The position numbers were made by a program, and so were the translations under genes. Source: a bacterium (GTDB lineage Bacteria > Bacillota_A > Clostridia > Lachnospirales > Lachnospiraceae). From it: DNA of 64,000 nucleotides. The stretch is from assembly GCA_004562915.1 (NCBI GenBank), contig SFQZ01000010.1, positions 24,066-88,065 on the forward strand. The letters run 5' to 3'. Numbering within the stretch: the first letter of the stretch is position 1; each line of letters starts with the position of its first letter. Below the pieces are notes generated by a model. It did not search any database. It was not told the origin of the DNA and saw only the letters and a list, made by a program, of their open reading frames with translations. Of this stretch, positions 61,786-64,000 are shown one piece after another.

Positions 61786-62688
61786 TCATGAGTTTCCCGG
61801 TAAAGGAGATGAGGTTGGAACCAGATCTACTGTGACCACTTCCGGTATGTTATTCAGTCTGGGGATAGACTCTGTACTTCCTAATCCTCTGGATAAAACC
61901 ATAGTACTGCTGCCATCCTCCGACTCAAACAGTCCCTCCAGTTTTCCTGGGAAATATCCCAGATCCGGCGCATAAACTCCGCCGATTCGTGGAAGTATCA
62001 CCTGACCCCCATGGACATGACCGGAAAATATACTGTCCACGTTCCATTCATCCAGTCCGTCATTGATCATCCAACAGACAGGCATATGGCACAAGAGCAT
62101 CGTATATCGCTCTGTGTTCTGAAAATCATTCAGAAACGCACATTCCTCCGGATCCGCTTCTTTTGTCTTCAGGTATTTCTCCGGCAGACAGTATCCATAG
62201 ATTCCGCCCACCCGAATCTGCTGCCCATTCACTGTGATATCTTCATACTGCTTCTCCAAAACAATACCTCCGGCAGCTTCATAGAGAGAAATGATATCTG
62301 TTCCAAAGTTCTCATGGTGTACTATCTCATGATTTCCCAGTGAAATATAAACCGGCGCTATGTCACACAGATCCGCAATCAACTCTGTGGCAATCTCTGT
62401 TCGAGGATCTTCGGAATTTAATAAATCACCGGTAAGAAAAATCAAATCCGGTGACTGTGCTGCTGATAATTCCATGAGCTTCTGATTCTTTTCGCCAAAT
62501 GTACTGTTGTGAAGGTCCGTAATCTGAAGGATCCGGATAGGTTCCCGGATCTTTTCTGTGTCAATCGTGTAGGATGTGTTGGTCAGAGAATACTTTGACC
62601 GACAGTAACTCCAAGCAAATGAAGTACTTATGAACAATAAAATGAGTATGAAGATGAATAATTTCCTATGATGCCGCAATCCCTTCAA
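61786..62688 (-). CDS. Membrane-anchored metallophosphoesterase (YkuE-like)
   Basis: A 300-residue calcineurin-like phosphoesterase with an N-terminal membrane anchor (about 9-28). Metal-binding motifs in order: TDLHNS, TGDLLN, GNHE, CHMP and GHVHGGQ; all are complete. This subfamily is related to YkuE and acts outside or at the membrane; substrates are not established. It has the same direction as the exopolysaccharide operon but is separated from it by about 130 bases with a promoter. Confidence 0.88.
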   Translation of the reverse strand: MKGLRHHRKLFIFILILLFISTSFAWSYCRSKYSLTNTSYTIDTEKIREPIRILQITDLHNSTFGEKNQKLMELSAAQSPDLIFLTGDLLNSEDPRTEIATELIADLCDIAPVYISLGNHEIVHHENFGTDIISLYEAAGGIVLEKQYEDITVNGQQIRVGGIYGYCLPEKYLKTKEADPEECAFLNDFQNTERYTMLLCHMPVCWMINDGLDEWNVDSIFSGHVHGGQVILPRIGGVYAPDLGYFPGKLEGLFESEDGSSTMVLSRGLGSTESIPRLNNIPEVVTVDLVPTSSPLPGNS

Positions 62689-62714
62689 AAATACAGTTCC
62701 TCCTAAATGTAACC

Positions 62715-63263
62715 TTAATAAAGCTTATAAAATCGCTCTTCCAGCTCCCGATAAAATGCCTTTAGATCAGGAATGGATCCATCCCCTTTCACCGGACTTC
62801 CTTCCCGGAAAAAACGATACTCTAACCCTTTTTTGGTTCTGAAAAAAACATAATCCAAATCCTTTAACGAATATCCATGCTGAAGCAGTTCTTCTGCTGT
62901 GATATCCATCTTTTTTATGGAAAATCCTCCCGGTATATAGCTGATCTTTTCCAGATTCCTGGGTTTGATCCTTATACCGTTCGGACATTTGATCACTTCA
63001 TTATATCCTACATTTTCCACGATCGTGATATCCGAAGCAACATATCTTTCCTTCCACTGCTTCGGGGTAAACCTAACGGTGGTACCAACGGAAATCTTAT
63101 CCTCCAGCTTCCCCAGCTCATATGAGGAGACGAATATATCCTTTCCCTCTTCTGTAAAAATAAAACCATATCCTCTGGAATGGGAATACTCCTTGATCCG
63201 GCCATACATAGTCTGACCGGAATATTTCTCAAAATCCTTTTCATCAAAACTTTTACTTATCAT
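62715..63263 (-). CDS. Cold-shock-domain protein with unknown C-terminal domain
   Basis: A 182-residue protein. Residues about 16-80 are a cold-shock (S1-like) nucleic-acid-binding domain with RNP1-like RGYGFI (30-35) and RNP2-like DIFVSS (42-47). The C-terminal 100 residues are not recognised; they end in a charged helix (DLKAFYRELEERFYKLY). Typical Csp proteins have only about 66 residues, so this is an unusual fusion. The RNA-binding role is inferred from the domain only. The ATG at 63263 has a modest GAGGGG ribosome site. Confidence 0.7.
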   Translation of the reverse strand: MISKSFDEKDFEKYSGQTMYGRIKEYSHSRGYGFIFTEEGKDIFVSSYELGKLEDKISVGTTVRFTPKQWKERYVASDITIVENVGYNEVIKCPNGIRIKPRNLEKISYIPGGFSIKKMDITAEELLQHGYSLKDLDYVFFRTKKGLEYRFFREGSPVKGDGSIPDLKAFYRELEERFYKLY

Positions 63264-63272
63264 AATCCCCTC

Positions 63273-63581
63273 TTAATCTAAGAATGTAAATCCCATATCT
63301 CTGCACTTATCTCTGATCTTCACAAACTTAATGGTACTTTGAATACCGGAAACAGAAAACGCATATCTTCTATTATGTATAGTCATCCACTTAAGAAAAT
63401 CCCAAAACTCCTGCTCATCCCGGAAATGATAGATGGGAAGATCCAGTTGATCATAAGGTTTACCACTTTGTTCCGCAGAACAAATCATCTGTTTTGCCTC
63501 CTCGTATGACGAAGCGACTGATACGTGGTAATCATTCAAGTAATTCATATTACGAGGTTTTACACAAAGTATTTCTATCAT
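63273..63581 (-). CDS. Small protein of unknown function
   Basis: A 102-residue protein beginning MIEILCVKPRN after GGGG. It shows alternating strands and helices and resembles, weakly, the receiver-like cREC domain. The acidic residues expected in that fold are mostly absent, so the match is not firm. The nine-base gap to the next gene suggests co-transcription with the cold-shock-domain protein. Its frame is open further upstream because it joins a decayed nucleotidyltransferase fragment; ATG 63581 is therefore chosen. Confidence 0.55.
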   Translation of the reverse strand: MIEILCVKPRNMNYLNDYHVSVASSYEEAKQMICSAEQSGKPYDQLDLPIYHFRDEQEFWDFLKWMTIHNRRYAFSVSGIQSTIKFVKIRDKCRDMGFTFLD

Positions 63582-63599
63582 TCTTTTCCCCTTTTTTTT

Positions 63600-63735
63600 A
63601 ATGTAAAGCTCCATGTTTCGGGCCGCAAGGCAATCATATACTACTTCATAAATCAGTGGAAGAACCTGATGCGTAGTTCAATCCGAAACAACTCAGTTCA
63701 ATTCTGTGATTCCAGTTCTTTACTTATTCAGCTAT
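63600..63735 (-). pseudogene. Fragment of a second PF14907-type nucleotidyltransferase gene
   Basis: One minus-strand frame reads HQVLPLIYEVVYDCLAARN, then MELYIKKKGKRM. This aligns with residues 42-72 of the intact protein encoded at 60409-61656 (HHVLPMIYEAVYGCPSART ... YKRM). Nucleotide similarity continues upstream in a shifted frame toward the ELF segment (ELF at residues 34-36 of the intact protein). About 45 codons remain, with at least one frameshift. Confidence 0.7.
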
Positions 63736-63742
63736 ATCATCA

Positions 63743-64000
63743 TCAATTTTTTATAATCTGCTTATTGCATAGCTTATAAATAATACCCTCAATACCCATA
63801 ACCACATAGGAAGTCATAATACACAGCAAAAGCATAAACAATAGTATAAACAATGGATACCTTACAATTATAACCAGTCCCTTAAAGAGACAGGCATAAA
63901 AAAACATATGCGTGAGCCATATATTTGTCGAATGTTTCCCTAAAAATAAAAATATCATCTTTACTGATTTTGATTTCCTTAACAGATTAAAGATTAAAAA
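63743..64000 (-). CDS. Acyltransferase (acyltransferase-3 type), C-terminal part, runs off right edge
   Basis: The last 85 codons of a gene entering from the right. The frame is open to base 64000. Two hydrophobic helices follow the segment FLGKHSTNIWLTHMFFYA, which fits the last helices of membrane O-acyltransferases (LGKxS-x-W-L-x-H pattern). It ends in a basic tail. Such enzymes decorate surface polysaccharides and suit the neighbouring cluster. Base composition is more AT-rich than in the core genes. Confidence 0.7.
   Translation of the reverse strand, partial: FLIFNLLRKSKSVKMIFLFLGKHSTNIWLTHMFFYACLFKGLVIIVRYPLFILLFMLLLCIMTSYVVMGIEGIIYKLCNKQIIKN

Noticed and set aside
1..64000. tRNA, rRNA, CRISPR arrays, intact insertion sequences or prophage
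   Set aside because: None recognised on either strand; the repeats found are isolated hairpins, not spaced arrays, and no transposase or integrase frame is present.

Overview
The window is an AT-rich stretch of a Gram-positive, spore-forming anaerobe of the class Clostridia, most probably family Lachnospiraceae (a Blautia/Dorea/Mediterraneibacter-like gut bacterium). This rests on gene content and order: rnfCDGEAB next to NusG-II and Gx-transporter genes, an electron-bifurcating [FeFe]-hydrogenase hydCBA, gerW (ytfJ) with a DUF2953 gene, cmk-ispH-rpsA, an archaeal/fungal-type asd, and a MoxR-DUF58-DUF4129 set. The genus is not proven. Almost all genes lie on the minus strand. The only plus-strand genes I support are an ABC importer pair (6945-8493), a YprB-like nuclease (33752-34858) and a 54-aa membrane peptide (42937-43101). 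I see no rRNA, tRNA, CRISPR array, prophage or intact insertion sequence.

Layout. 1-6812: start of a SNF2 helicase gene, asd, argH, then queH-psd-pssA and a flippase-like membrane protein (lipid synthesis plus queuosine). 6945-10160: divergent ABC importer without a binding protein, queA, and a sir2 pseudogene. 10167-17016: DUF4129/DUF58/MoxR operon, an ABC-F ATPase, and a gerW group ending in a 45-codon gene that appears to start at ACG. 17033-24794: polyphosphate:AMP phosphotransferase, NUDIX hydrolase, a PBP2-type transpeptidase overlapping a FtsW/SpoVE-type gene, a U32 protein and zapA. 24907-33548: ruvAB, the NusG-II/Gx pair, and a complete Rnf operon whose first gene is an in-frame fusion of a PF06541-type membrane protein to RnfC. 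33592-40388: YprB-like nuclease, rpsA-ispH-cmk, a BaiN/YhiN flavoprotein, an RpiR regulator and a fluoride channel.

40487-43610 looks like a site of gene turnover: a frameshifted DUF554 pseudogene, a pRiA4b-ORF3/SEC-C protein, the small membrane peptide and a truncated PD-(D/E)XK gene. 43611-47670 is hydCBA with a good sigma-A-type promoter. 47995-52881: a polar amino acid ABC transporter, malic enzyme and homoserine dehydrogenase. 52901-61656 is a tightly packed exopolysaccharide-type cluster: LCP transferase, two tandem BY-kinases, an Ig-like exported protein, a CpsB phosphatase, an ABC exporter and a PF14907-type nucleotidyltransferase. 61786-64000 adds a metallophosphoesterase, a cold-shock-domain fusion, a small unknown protein, a decayed second copy of the nucleotidyltransferase and the tail of an acyltransferase.

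How the parts fit: HydABC couples H2 to NADH and ferredoxin, and Rnf couples ferredoxin and NAD to an ion gradient, so together they form the redox core. Asd and Hom are consecutive steps of the aspartate pathway. The FtsW/PBP, ZapA, LCP and BY-kinase genes serve division and envelope assembly. No complete, clearly undescribed system is visible. The best candidates for a second look are the PF06541-RnfC fusion, the ACG-start peptide, the covarying palindromic elements and the exopolysaccharide/nucleotidyltransferase locus running off the right edge.
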